Assembly: GCA_000320545.1 (NCBI GenBank)
Contig: ADNK01000282.1
Location: 1-22,500, forward strand
Direction of reading: 5' to 3'
DNA length: 22,500 nt
Source of the DNA: Bigelowiella natans CCMP2755
Lineage: Eukaryota; Cercozoa; Chlorarachniophyceae
Position numbers and translations under genes: made by a program. The notes beneath the pieces are model-generated. The model was not told the DNA's origin. It made no database searches and saw nothing but the letters and a program-made list of their open reading frames with translations. Below, piece after piece: positions 1-9,905 of the stretch. How positions within the stretch are numbered: the first letter of the stretch is position 1; each line of letters begins with the position of its first letter.

Positions 1-87
1 ATGCCCCCACTCGAGGTGTCAGTGAGATCTGCTCCCGGACGCACAATATATCACATAAATCATACCCACAAACGTAGAAACTAAGAA

Positions 88-139
<52 letters not shown>

Positions 140-909
140 AGGGCGCGCGCACCCCACCACCCATGAGAAAAGTAGACACCTGCTTCCCAAGAGCACATGA
201 AAGACTGAGTAGATCCGTGTTCGGTCATCTGTCTCATAGAGCGCTCCGTATCCGACCGACATTCCTGCTTGGACCTTTTCGAGGAGAAGGATGAGGAGGA
301 GCACAAGGAGAAAGAAGATGACGACGACGAGAAGAGAAAGAGGGAAATGAAGGAGAAAATTAGAGAAAGAAGAAACGGAAAGGCTACCGTAGAGGCATTC
401 GGGATAATGGCCAAACACCAAATACTAGTGATAGTACTTATTACTATGACAATAACAGCTAGTGTTACTATTAATAATACCGAATAGTAAAAGCTTGTTG
501 TGAACGACCACCCAATCATTTGATTGTAAAAGAGTGCGCCGAGAAACATCCACGCCACCCAAACATAAATGAGAAGTGCGATCTGGCCAGTGAATTGCGA
601 AACAAAGCTCCAAATACTCTCGCAGCATGATGCATTTTGCCACGCCGATATATTTGTTGCATCAAACAGCGTGCTCGTTCGCGAAAACTTATTGAACACC
701 GAAATCCTGTGTCTCTTTTTTTCCGGCTGACACGCTTTTTCGAGCTCCTCCTCATTTGTGCAATGCCCACCTCCGGATATAAAATGCTGGAAACGTTTGA
801 GAAGATCATCCGTGTTGATATTTGACGACAACCTCTTGGCGTCATAATCCCGTCGAGTCGACAAATGAGAAAGAGATAGCTTACGGTCGTAGGAGGGGCG
901 CTGGCTCAT
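1..909 (-). CDS. pore-loop potassium channel, 5' part (runs off the left edge)
   Basis: Probable K+ channel of the two-transmembrane/two-pore class. Exons on the minus strand: 909-481, 274-180, and tentatively 9-1. The ATG at 909 opens a 143-residue exon: a charged, Ser-rich cytoplasmic N-terminus, one hydrophobic helix (GQIALLIYVWVAWMFLGALF), then the pore helix GWSFTTSFYYS. Donor 480/479 (GTATTA) joins in phase 0 to acceptor 276/275, giving VQAGMSVGYGALYE, that is pore helix plus selectivity filter SVGYG, then the start of the next helix (RIYSVFHVLLGS). The second donor is 179/178 (GTGTCT). The third exon, after AG at 11/10, is only 9 nt in this window and is a guess. The filter residue after GYG is Ala instead of the usual Asp. 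Family assignment rests on the filter and pore-helix pattern; whether there are one or two pore domains cannot be seen here. Intron 2 holds a CT/GT repeat. Confidence 0.78.
10..179 (-). repeat. CT/GT microsatellite inside channel intron 2
   Basis: On the plus strand a (CT)n run (about 91-128) passes into (GT)n (about 129-138). It lies in the second intron of the channel gene, so its coding-strand sense is CA followed by GA repeats. The intron limits are inferred, the distal one weakly. Confidence 0.6.
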
Positions 910-1039
910 TGCATTTTCAAGTGCAGCATGGGAATGGGATCTAATTGGACAAAACGTCGCATAATGTGTGTGTGTTAAACTTGTGAGGATGCACAAACAT
1001 ACATGTGCTTATGACACAATATTATATGTATATATAGTA

Positions 1040-1083
<44 letters not shown>

Positions 1084-2642
1084 ATGTGTATGTGTGTGTG
1101 TGTGTGTGTGTGCGTGCGTGTGCGTGTGTTCGCGGATACTGGTATCTGCTATTTTGTGTCCTCGCGAGTGCGAGAGAGATCGGCACTGCACCCTTATAAT
1201 CGGTTTTATAACTGAAATAGCGAAGACCACACCAGCGACCCGGAAAAATGATAGCAAAAAAGGACAAAACTGTCTTCTTCATACGTCTTCAACTACCAAT
1301 ACAGTACCTGCCTTCCTTGTTTATTGGAAGCATCTCAACAGATGCACTACTGCTCATTATGACAGATCTACTACTGCCTCCTGATCGCATCGAAGAAGTA
1401 GACCCTTGCAGTCCGATTTCACTTCCACCTCTTGCTCGAAACCTGTGGTTTTCATAGTGTTCATCGGCAGTCCACGCATTCGGTTGTAAAAGTATTGTGT
1501 ACATATTATTTCATTTTCTTGAAGTCTCAAAGTCTTACGTGCGACTGTCACTAATCTGTGATCTTCCCGCAGTCTTTGGGATAGGCTTCGGTCGTGCAGG
1601 CTCGCAGGGTCTCCGACCGCCGGGCTGAGGGAGAGGTTCAGAGGCTCCGTCAATAATAGTTGGAGATGGCGCACATACAAAGCCAAGGATGAGAGTCTCA
1701 TTCAAGAAAAGCCTAATATACCTTCTCGATCTTGGATTCGACCTTACATTTAGGTGCGGAGTTACTGGACGGCAGGCCAGGACCGGGATCTTCTGCCATT
1801 TTCCCGCCCCTTGAGCCTGCCTCAAATGGAGAGTGCAAAGTGTAATAAAAAGGTGACCGGCTGATCAGTCATGTCGCTGGAGAGTCTCCTGCACGAGTAA
1901 CGCGTCCAGTACGTACACTATCTCGGGCTACCATTCGGCAGAAACGTCCGTCGAACGCAACTTGAACGGAAACAGCCGACCGCTCGAACGAGCTACCGTC
2001 TGAAAGCATATCGCACCTTTGAATTCAAGGCCGATTTCTGTATCTGGTCATGAAACGCCTGCAACACGCAATCATATCAACTGCGACAAACTACAAAGAT
2101 TGTCGGAATCCTTTTCCATCCTGAATTCTTCCTGTTTCGCATGGGGCGACATACGGACCATTCCGCGGCGTTCCGTCAGTTACCCTTTCGTGATTTTCGG
2201 TTACCAACGAATATAATCGACGATTTTGTACCATTTGACTCGATGTTTCCATGGAGCTGAAAGTAGAAACAAGAGCTGGAGGAGGAAGAACGGTCTACTT
2301 CGAAAATAAGAGCGACTGCGTGTAGGTAGTAGTATCCAGTTCACTCCTTAATTACTTGACGACAAGGAAAGAGCGCAGTCGCATATTTTTCATTTGGATA
2401 TTCTGTACCCTTGTAGTTTCCATTTGAAAAACACCGTGTATTAGTTGTGCTGGAAAACTACTCGAAAGAGGAAGGACTGAGCGATATTTGTCATTGTCGC
2501 GATTCAATATTTCTCTATATTTGTAGACTTTTTAAGGTCGAAGACATGAACGCAGGAGCATCTACGGCAGCCGGGTATAGTCTGAAATCGTTTGTTGAAA
2601 GCTGATTTCTGTGGATCCACCCCCCCCCCTCCGTGGAGAACG
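910..2642. other. spacer between channel and zinc-finger genes, including the probable zinc-finger leader
   Basis: This 1.7 kb separates two divergently transcribed genes. It contains a (TA)n tract (about 1043-1076) running into a (TG)n tract (about 1077-1130). From about 1150 to 2590 there are only short conflicting open frames on both strands and I see no convincing gene. Three short upstream ORFs precede the zinc-finger start on the plus strand: 1871-1900 (MSLESLLHE), 2251-2325 (24 codons) and 2546-2605 (19 codons). A pyrimidine-rich stretch ending TTTGTAG at about 2526, and a C-run followed by GGAG at 2620-2637, could be acceptors of leader introns. No TATA box or other promoter element stands out. 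Confidence 0.5.
1043..1130. repeat. (TA)n-(TG)n compound microsatellite
   Basis: Alternating TA units pass directly into TG units with a few interruptions (TGCG near the end). It lies about 130 bp upstream of the channel start codon in the shared spacer. Open frames across it (Tyr/Ile or His/Thr repeats) are repeat artefacts. Confidence 0.9.
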
Positions 2643-3848
2643 ATGAGCCTCGATACTCTACTATTTGACGACCCTTTCGGAAGGTCTATCCCTCTACTAG
2701 AGTTACATCAGGAAAATAAACAGAAGGCCCATGGAAATTTCTGCGGCAACTCGCACCTCGAATCGCCGTTCTCTTGCGATCGCTGTGGAGTGAAAACGTG
2801 CTTGGACTGCACTATTTCCGCCTTCAATGGAGCAGAGTGGTGCAGGAAGTGCTGCACCACCCCACTATCTCAGGATGATCTTCAGAACGGTTCCTACTTC
2901 CGCAGGAGGTCAAAATCACTCCAAGATCGCTTGAAGAGCAGCGGAACCCTGAAGAACAAACTCTCCACAGACTTCGAGCAGACTCCAACCGAAGATAGTG
3001 ACCAGGACGAAGAAGAGGATATCAGTAACGAGGGTACTAAGGAAGATGTGGATGACAATGCAGAGGTTATAACGCCCAGTTTTGGATCCATCGCCGCCTG
3101 GCCCCCTCGTAAGGTCCCGATCTCTGTTCTCTCACAAGCAAGGAAAAAGAAATTCAGGTCCGTCAGTGGCAGCAGAACGAAGTATATCAAGCCCGTGTTC
3201 GATGTTTACAGAAGCAATGTGGCAACATTTCTAAACCTTAACGAGAGGGAGGAGCCTGGAGTTAAGGACGTAGATGACGTGATATCTGAAATTTATGTGA
3301 AGTCTTTTGAAGATACCCTCCCCATCGCGCAGGGTCCTAGGACTGTGAGCGAAGATAAGGACTACCATTCGTTTCATGAAGATACGTCCTCTGCGCGTAC
3401 CCTTAGCAGGAGTCCCAGCCCGGAAAGCAGCACATCGTATGCTGCCACAGCCTCCCCGAGCCCACTTCGAAAGTCGAAGCGAAAGAAGACGCCGTGCTAT
3501 CCTGATGATAAATTCTCACTGGATGAGGACGAGGTCGAAGATGACTCCTGCGACAGCGAGTACCTCCCTTCGTCAAAGAAGCAGAAACGAGACTCAATTA
3601 GAAGTCACGACTCCCACGGGAGCAGAAGTAACGACTTGGAAAATCGTGAGCTCGAAGGCGGCGGTAGTCCTGGGAAGAAACGATTCTTTTGCCCGCACTG
3701 CCCGAAAGGATTCAAGCAACGTAGCAATCTCGTGGCACATATCCGCATTCACACCGGGGAGCGTCCCTTTCGCTGCCCGAACTGCGACCGCGGATTTGCG
3801 CAGAAGTCCAATCTCAAGCGCCATCTCAGAGTCCATAAGAAAAGCTAG
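2643..3848 (+). CDS. C2H2 zinc-finger protein, single exon
   Basis: A 401-residue nuclear-type protein ending in two classical C2H2 fingers, residues about 348-370 and 376-398, joined by the canonical TGERP linker. Both match C-x2-C-x12-H-x3-H, and the second helix reads [12 protein letters not shown], so sequence-specific DNA binding is expected. Near the N-terminus a second c​ysteine cluster (Cys45, 48, 53, 56, 67, 70, 71; [12 protein letters not shown] then CRKC) looks like an extra zinc-binding module of unclear type. Between them lie an acidic stretch (about 130-155), Ser/Pro-rich segments and basic nuclear-localisation-like patches ([15 protein letters not shown]). I start at the first ATG in the frame (2643); the frame is open further upstream but without an ATG. 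AATAAA follows at 3853-3858. The gene is intronless while several neighbours are heavily split. Probably a transcription regulator; target unknown. Confidence 0.85.
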   Translation: MSLDTLLFDDPFGRSIPLLELHQENKQKAHGNFCGNSHLESPFSCDRCGVKTCLDCTISAFNGAEWCRKCCTTPLSQDDLQNGSYFRRRSKSLQDRLKSSGTLKNKLSTDFEQTPTEDSDQDEEEDISNEGTKEDVDDNAEVITPSFGSIAAWPPRKVPISVLSQARKKKFRSVSGSRTKYIKPVFDVYRSNVATFLNLNEREEPGVKDVDDVISEIYVKSFEDTLPIAQGPRTVSEDKDYHSFHEDTSSARTLSRSPSPESSTSYAATASPSPLRKSKRKKTPCYPDDKFSLDEDEVEDDSCDSEYLPSSKKQKRDSIRSHDSHGSRSNDLENRELEGGGSPGKKRFFCPHCPKGFKQRSNLVAHIRIHTGERPFRCPNCDRGFAQKSNLKRHLRVHKKS

Positions 3849-3863
3849 GGGAAATAAAAAGGA

Positions 3864-4200
3864 TTAGGCCGAGCATTTAGTGAAGGTGTGGGTCGGGTTC
3901 CCCATGTGGCAGACGTAGAGATTCAACATCCCCTCAGAAGTTGATGATGAGGGCGCGGAATTGCCATTGGGTTCAGGTTGCTGCTGTTGGACTTTCGATT
4001 CTACTACAGGTTTTGTCTCCTGATCTTCTAGTGACGGTGCTGGAGCGGGAGCGGGGGCTACATACCATCTGCAACAGGCCCTCTCCGGTCTGCTTTTGAG
4101 AATTTAGCATCGAAAGGAAGAAAAGAAATATAACAAAAGTGAAAAGGAACAAAAAAAATCCATATTGAATAGTGATACTCACATCTAATTCGTCTACCAT
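3864..4200 (-). CDS. small protein of unknown function, probably three exons
   Basis: Model on the minus strand: exons 4200-4183, 4089-4066 and 4019-3864, 65 residues. The start ATG has an in-frame TAA just before it. Both donors are consensus-like (GTGAGT at 4182, GTATGT at 4065). Phases are 0 throughout. The C-terminal exon is Gln/Pro/Ser-rich and then reads MLNLYVCHMGNPTHTFTKCS before TAA. The second intron would be only 46 nt and C-rich. If it is instead retained, another frame is open from about 4092 and encodes a Pro-Ala repeat leading into the same C-terminus, which would need an unknown upstream exon in phase 2. I recognise no family. The stop codon lies 15 bp from the zinc-finger stop, so the two transcripts must overlap at their 3' ends. 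The existence of the C-terminal exon is more certain than the rest. Confidence 0.42.
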
Positions 4201-5225
4201 TTAACATTTACCATCGTCTGAAATCAATTACTACCTGATAAGATAAATTTGTGCTGCAGTCGATGTGATCAGCACAAGAAAGCAACCACCTTTATCATTT
4301 TGGAACAAAGATTCCCGTCATGTTGTTTAAATCACAACTCTCTTTCCCATTATCAGAAAGAGTTTTCTTTTTAATTATTGAAAGTATTTGTGTTCGCAAA
4401 ACCGCTCATGTAAACTTTAACTAGAGAGGACCTTGATAGTAATCCGAGAACATCCGGGAAGTAGTACAGCAATTATCATCTATAAACGATACCTTGTAAA
4501 TTTGAAATCTCAGCAGTACAATTCTTCCCGGTTCCGTTTGTCGCTCTCTGTCCAGTTCTACAGGATTAATCATATCTGCTCTCTCACGAAGTGGCGAAAT
4601 TTTATCATGCTACGAGATCAATCACAACCAGTTTTAAATTTCTTGGCCTACATCATCAAGCTTAATTTATTCATATATTAACACGGATATCATTGAAGCA
4701 ATAATGTAACAGGAGACACATCTAGACATGCTGTGCACTATAGACACAGTGTATATTATATATATACGCATGTCCATTGTGCGCTACTCATGCTAGCATG
4801 CCTAGCATGTAGCTAGCTAGTAGATGCCATTTATGTCATTGGCTACGTACATGAATGGAGGTACCCGCCTGCGCATAGAAACTATAAGCCGCACGCACGA
4901 GCACAACAGCATATATGCTCTGAATCATGTGACATGTCTTGGGGTGGCTCTGATGACGAGGACGAGCTGCTGTGCATGACACGTTATCGTTCTTCATTCA
5001 CGGCGCCGAGTTTTGTATGACTACGATAAAAAGCGTGCATTTACACACTTCTATGCATGTAGTACTACGTGGCGCTTAATAGATTAATAGAACAATATAG
5101 ATAGCTAGTTTCAGGCACAATCCTTATCGAAATAATACGTCGAATGCCGCTGATACCTTCCTTGCTTTTCGCTCACATTATTGCATAGTATATTTTCTTC
5201 ATGCCAGTGATGAATGTGTGTGTGT

Positions 5226-5266
<41 letters not shown>

Positions 5267-5389
5267 ATAACATGAATTCTGATCTCCTCTCCAACTTGGC
5301 TGTCCTGTCGCCATGTCTTTGTTTTATGTTTCTTCCCGATCGGTGTGCATGTCCTCTTCTTGATCGATGTATTGCGTAGACGTATTATT
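4201..5389. other. spacer with palindrome-rich island; no confident gene
   Basis: AT-rich from about 4200 to 4680. From about 4700 to 5080 it is crowded with short palindromes (GCATGC, GCTAGC, ACGTAC, CACGTG-like) including the perfect 12-mer CATGCTAGCATG at 4789-4800. A short open frame at 4934-5020 (plus) starts MSWGGSDDEDELLC and could be a first exon, but the minus strand over the same bases also reads Ser-rich, so neither is called. A (TG)n tract sits at about 5215-5262. The transaldolase 3' UTR probably occupies the right end. Confidence 0.5.
5215..5262. repeat. (TG)n microsatellite
   Basis: TG repeats with one TATG interruption, just downstream of the transaldolase stop codon on its strand. 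The long poly-His/Thr frames read across it on the minus strand are repeat artefacts. Confidence 0.9.
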
Positions 5390-7507
5390 CTAGAGGTTTC
5401 CAATCGCAGTGTTCGCTAAGACCTCCTCCACCTGACCAGCAGCATATGCACCGCTCATGTCACCGAGGAGGGGGGAGAACAAAACAGACGAGCACTAGGA
5501 GAAGAATGCTATCATTTATAAAATTTCCAACGCCAGCAGTAACAATACGCGAAAGAATGCGTATTCGCTATTCCCAATCGTTTTGAGGATATTTCCACCA
5601 GCAAGGAGGATAAAAGTTAAAAAGTTAAAAACTTAAAAAAATACCTTTTCTATTGCCTCTGACGAAGCCTTTATCGATGCCTGCATGGGGGAGGAGGGCA
5701 GGCAAGGGGGGGACAGAAATTTAATCGTTGATATAAACGTGTCTATTCAAAATCGTCAGTCATATCTCGAGAGGAGATCGGGTTGTTAGCATGAGAAGGC
5801 GGTATTATATGCTGTTTGTGATGTTTCGCAAGGGTGGGCTGCATTGTCTCTGGCCGATCATCTATCATCATCACCATCATCATCATCATCATCCTTCAAT
5901 CAACCAGAATGGAGGTACCTCAAGTAAGGTTTCTGCACATTCTCCCAACTCACTGCCTCGGATCTCCTACATTGACCGTCGGCATGAAACGGAAGAAAGG
6001 CGCACAATCGTCACCACCACCATAATAATAATAATCATCATCACCACTATCGTTCCGCATAAACAGCACACCACTGGGAGATACTGCTGCAAACCTGCGG
6101 TGAGAACTGCGCGCTGCTTGCCCTATCCGGAGTCAGCACCTGGTTTTATTACGATGTGACAATAATAATTAGTAACAACGGCGATTGTAAAGGTGGCAGT
6201 AGTGGTAGTAGAAGTAGTAGTGAATAGGAACGACGCTTGCTCTCAGAATGATCGGTTAGAATGCTCATCAGCATCATCATTAATATCGGTGAAGAAGAAG
6301 AAGAAGAAGAAGAAACAGTTATTGTTGTTGTTGTTGTTATTGTTGTCGTTGTTGTACCGGGGGTTCGAAGCTTCCAGGCTCTGAAGCCAGTGACTTGATG
6401 AGCAATGGGGAGAGAACCTAGAAGAAGAAGACCGAGATGATGTATAGGGTGAATATTATGCTGCTAGACCATAAAAACACAAATCTTGTGTCGTCCTCGA
6501 GGAGGAGCACACACGCACGCACGCACACACACACACACACACACAAATAAAACTCGCACAACACTTATTTTCTGAGACATGGCAATGTGAGGTGTTACAG
6601 AGCACTGCTGCATTCAGCGACGACAGTTGCGAAGAGAAGGGGGGGGGGGGGGGGGGGTAGGCGCTGATCTGCGAAACATTCGATGTCGCAGAACAAAGTT
6701 CAACAGTTATGTGTGCATCACCACCATGTAGTCACCATCGATAGAACCAACCCTCTCATCGTCATCATCATCGTCTCTCATCATCAAAGTCATCCGACAT
6801 TTCAGCAGCATAATTTATCACCATGTAGTCGATGCCAGCCAACGATATTGCATCCTTGACGTTCCTGCAGGAGGGCACACACGCATTATCCACGCAACAG
6901 CGCAAGAGACGGATGGGGTTGGTATGTGGACGCAAACGGTGTACATTGAATGCGTCATTGATACATGTGAAATACGACTTTTGGTTTGGCAGTACAATAT
7001 CTTACCGGATGCTGGCCGCCATCACTTTGGTCGGAAGCTCGTATTTGTGGATGAAATTGTAGATCTTCTTCGCCAGCACCACCCCTGCGATTGTGGGCAT
7101 GCAGAAATAGCGTCGGTGTTCGTTGTTTTGCGGTAGATAACGATGGGGGCCAATGCCCTCCTCCTCGCAGATTGTGTGCCCCATTTCAGTCACAATACTC
7201 TTTCCTGTTCTATCCTCCCCCTCCCCCCACCCCCGTTGACCCACAAAAGGTTTCGTAATTACCATGGTTATCACCGCCTTTGTCTGCATGACTAGAAGTG
7301 TCCTACTCAAATCCACGATGCAAGGTATTCAATGAAGAGGAGTTGCGTGGGAGGGAGGGAGGGAAGGAGGAAAGGAGGAAAGGAGAAAGATCGAAATGCG
7401 TTTTTTCAATTTTTTGTACTTATTTTTGTGTTTGCTTTTCAAGTCTCAGTTGCTGTCGTAACGAAGATTTAACACGCAAAAAGACCGACTTTCACACACG
7501 CACACAC

Positions 7508-7546
<39 letters not shown>

Positions 7547-7743
7547 TTGCAATATACCACATCTATGCGCCACCAGATATATCTATACGAACGAGTGAAG
7601 GAAACAGCATGATGAGCAAACGTGAATCAATCATCACCGCATTGTTGCATCGGTGCCAGTCATTGATTCGTCCCACGTAGGGCTGGATCACTGCCACCTT
7701 CGCATCTGCAGCCGCTACAATAGTGGTGTCGTACCATATATAT

Positions 7744-7781
<38 letters not shown>

Positions 7782-9864
7782 ACATGAATGACGCGACATG
7801 TGTGTGTTTGTGTGTTTGTGTGTGTGTGCGCGCGCGCGCGCGCGCGCAAAAGAGGGAAACCGAATGGGTGCATGAGGAGGGATCGTAATACTCAAAGCGA
7901 GAATCATGGTATATGATACCTCCTCTTCCTTCTTCTTCTTCTTCTTCTTCTTCTACCACTGCTACTACTACTACTACACACTCATAGCACGCAACACGTG
8001 CCATAACAACATCTTCGACGGCGATGATGATCTACCTGTAGCCTGAGCCATACTGTACACGTGTGTCACCTAGAGGGGGAGGGGGGGGGGGAATTTAGTG
8101 GATGTTGTTGTGTTTATAGAAGCATCGAGTGCTTGATATCCAGCAGTAGCACCAGTAGCAGCAACAGCAGAGCAGCAGCAGGGGTAGGCTTTTCCCCTTC
8201 TGCTTTTTCTCATCTATTACTAACGCTATAATAACAACAACAACAACAACAATAATAACAATGGCGATGATGACGATGTGCTTACTTGACAGCTGAACTC
8301 CTCCTGGAGAGTTAGCATCTTTGCTGCCAAAATTCCCTGAGAGAATGCGTGAGAGAGAGGGGGGGGGGGGGGGGGAGAATGAAATGACAGTAAATCAAGC
8401 GAGAATTTCTTTGGCGTTTCTCTCTCTTTCAACCGCACTAGATGATGTAGAAGCAGCAGCTTTACCTCCCATGTTCCTGGGATCTTGAAGAGGATCTTCG
8501 ATTTTACATCCACATCTTCAAAGGCAGACATAGAAAGAATGACGACGAGCATCAATGTATATGATCTGTATTGACAATAATTGCATGCATGCAGGCATGT
8601 GTACAAGCGATGTTGGGGTCCATTCTTTGGCCAATGTGGCAATATATCACGATGGCGTGGTCCTTACAAGGATTACTACTAGACGTATGGCTGCTCAACC
8701 GTGTTTATCGAGAATCTTTGCCAAAGCACGAACCTAAGAAGATGAAGGAGCAAGGGGTTGTGCAGGAGGCGAAGGAGACGTTTGTCGTTTAAATCTGCAC
8801 TACTACTGCAACTGATGTTCTAATTCTAATCCTTGCTGTAGTGATGGCGAATAGTTATCATTACAACATCCACCATCCATCATTGTAATCGCTGTCGCCG
8901 TCTAGATAGTGCGCATGATGACTCCCCCCCCCCCCTCCCCTCTCCCAATTTTTAAAAAAATATTCGTACCTCCTCAACGATCGAGTTAGCATCGTGGGAA
9001 AGCCTAGGATCCACCTCCAATGAGACCTGTGTTAGTTGTTGATGGAATAATGATGATGATAACCATGGGTGAGACGACGAACACGGTGCACGCCACAAGA
9101 ATGTTCTCGGGCTCTTTCTAAATTTAAGAATGAATCTCGACATTGAATAAAAGACATTATCATCATTATCATCATCATCATCATCTTCATCATCATCATT
9201 CTAATGAAATTGAGGGTATGGCGTCTGTGATTTCGTTGTGCCGCCAAAAATGTCATAAAACGAATCGTTGGGAGTCCTAACTGCTAAGGGCCAGACCTTC
9301 CCACTCACTTCATTTGCGAGCTTAGCTGCCACTGTGCAGTAGACGCTGATGAGCCAAAAAACACAACATTGCTGATCTTCTCAACGGGATCTATCTGACG
9401 GTTTCTGATGATGCTTTTTGTCTCCATGTAGGATTGCTGCTGCGGGTGTGTCGCAGGGCCAAAACAGCATATTGGCATGTATTCATACATTTACACGTGT
9501 TCTGTACTCTTTCCCTCTGCCCTTGCATATAGATTTGTAAATAATCAAATAAAAATGTGCATTCAATCTGTATAACTTTCGTCTTTCCGAAACCAGACGC
9601 TCCCTAGGCTTGATTGATACAGTCATCGGGTTCTGGTATGTAGCATTTTTACTTTTATTAGTTTTGCTGAATTTAATAGCGGCTATGAGAGCAGAAGTAG
9701 CAGCAGCAGTAGCAATAGGGTAACTAGAAGCAGTATTGGGGCCATTCGGATTATTAGTAGAATGGTAAAGATCGATGAGTACTACAAACTAAAGATAAAG
9801 ATGTGCAGTCATCATACCGATTCGATTGATGCGGAGAGCGCGCGGCTGATCTGGAGAGAGGTGG

Positions 9865-9905
<41 letters not shown>

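Noticed and set aside
1535-1825. Minus-strand open frame of 96 codons in the left spacer
   Set aside because: No recognisable motifs, overlapping frames are equally open, and no splice partners could be found.
5398-5586. Plus-strand exon-like frame after ATCGCAG, including a histone-H3-like RTKQT word
   Set aside because: The five-residue match is chance. The stretch overlaps the last transaldolase exon on the other strand and shows no further histone similarity.
5791-6159. Plus-strand open frame with a run of nine histidines and a run of isoleucines
   Set aside because: It reads through CAT/ATC microsatellites lying in introns of the minus-strand transaldolase, and two transaldolase exons (5966-5919, 6139-6095) sit inside it on the other strand.
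6355-6400. GGGGGTTCGAAGCTTCC resembling a tRNA T-arm
   Set aside because: No acceptor, D or anticodon stems can be folded around it, and it lies inside a transaldolase exon (6417-6358).
6768-6821. Read-through end of the transaldolase after DYM (VINYAAEMSDD to a TGA at 6768)
   Set aside because: GTGATA directly after DYM works as a donor, and an excellent acceptor at 6418 continues VLSPLLIKSLAS, which fits the family. The shorter product would lack the plant-type C-terminus that follows in phase.
9340-9399. Continuation of the minus frame after RNR (QIDPVEKISN and onward to a stop)
   Set aside because: Removing 9399-9332 as a 68-nt GT-AG intron joins the exons in the frame that matches transaldolase conservation up to VSLEVD.
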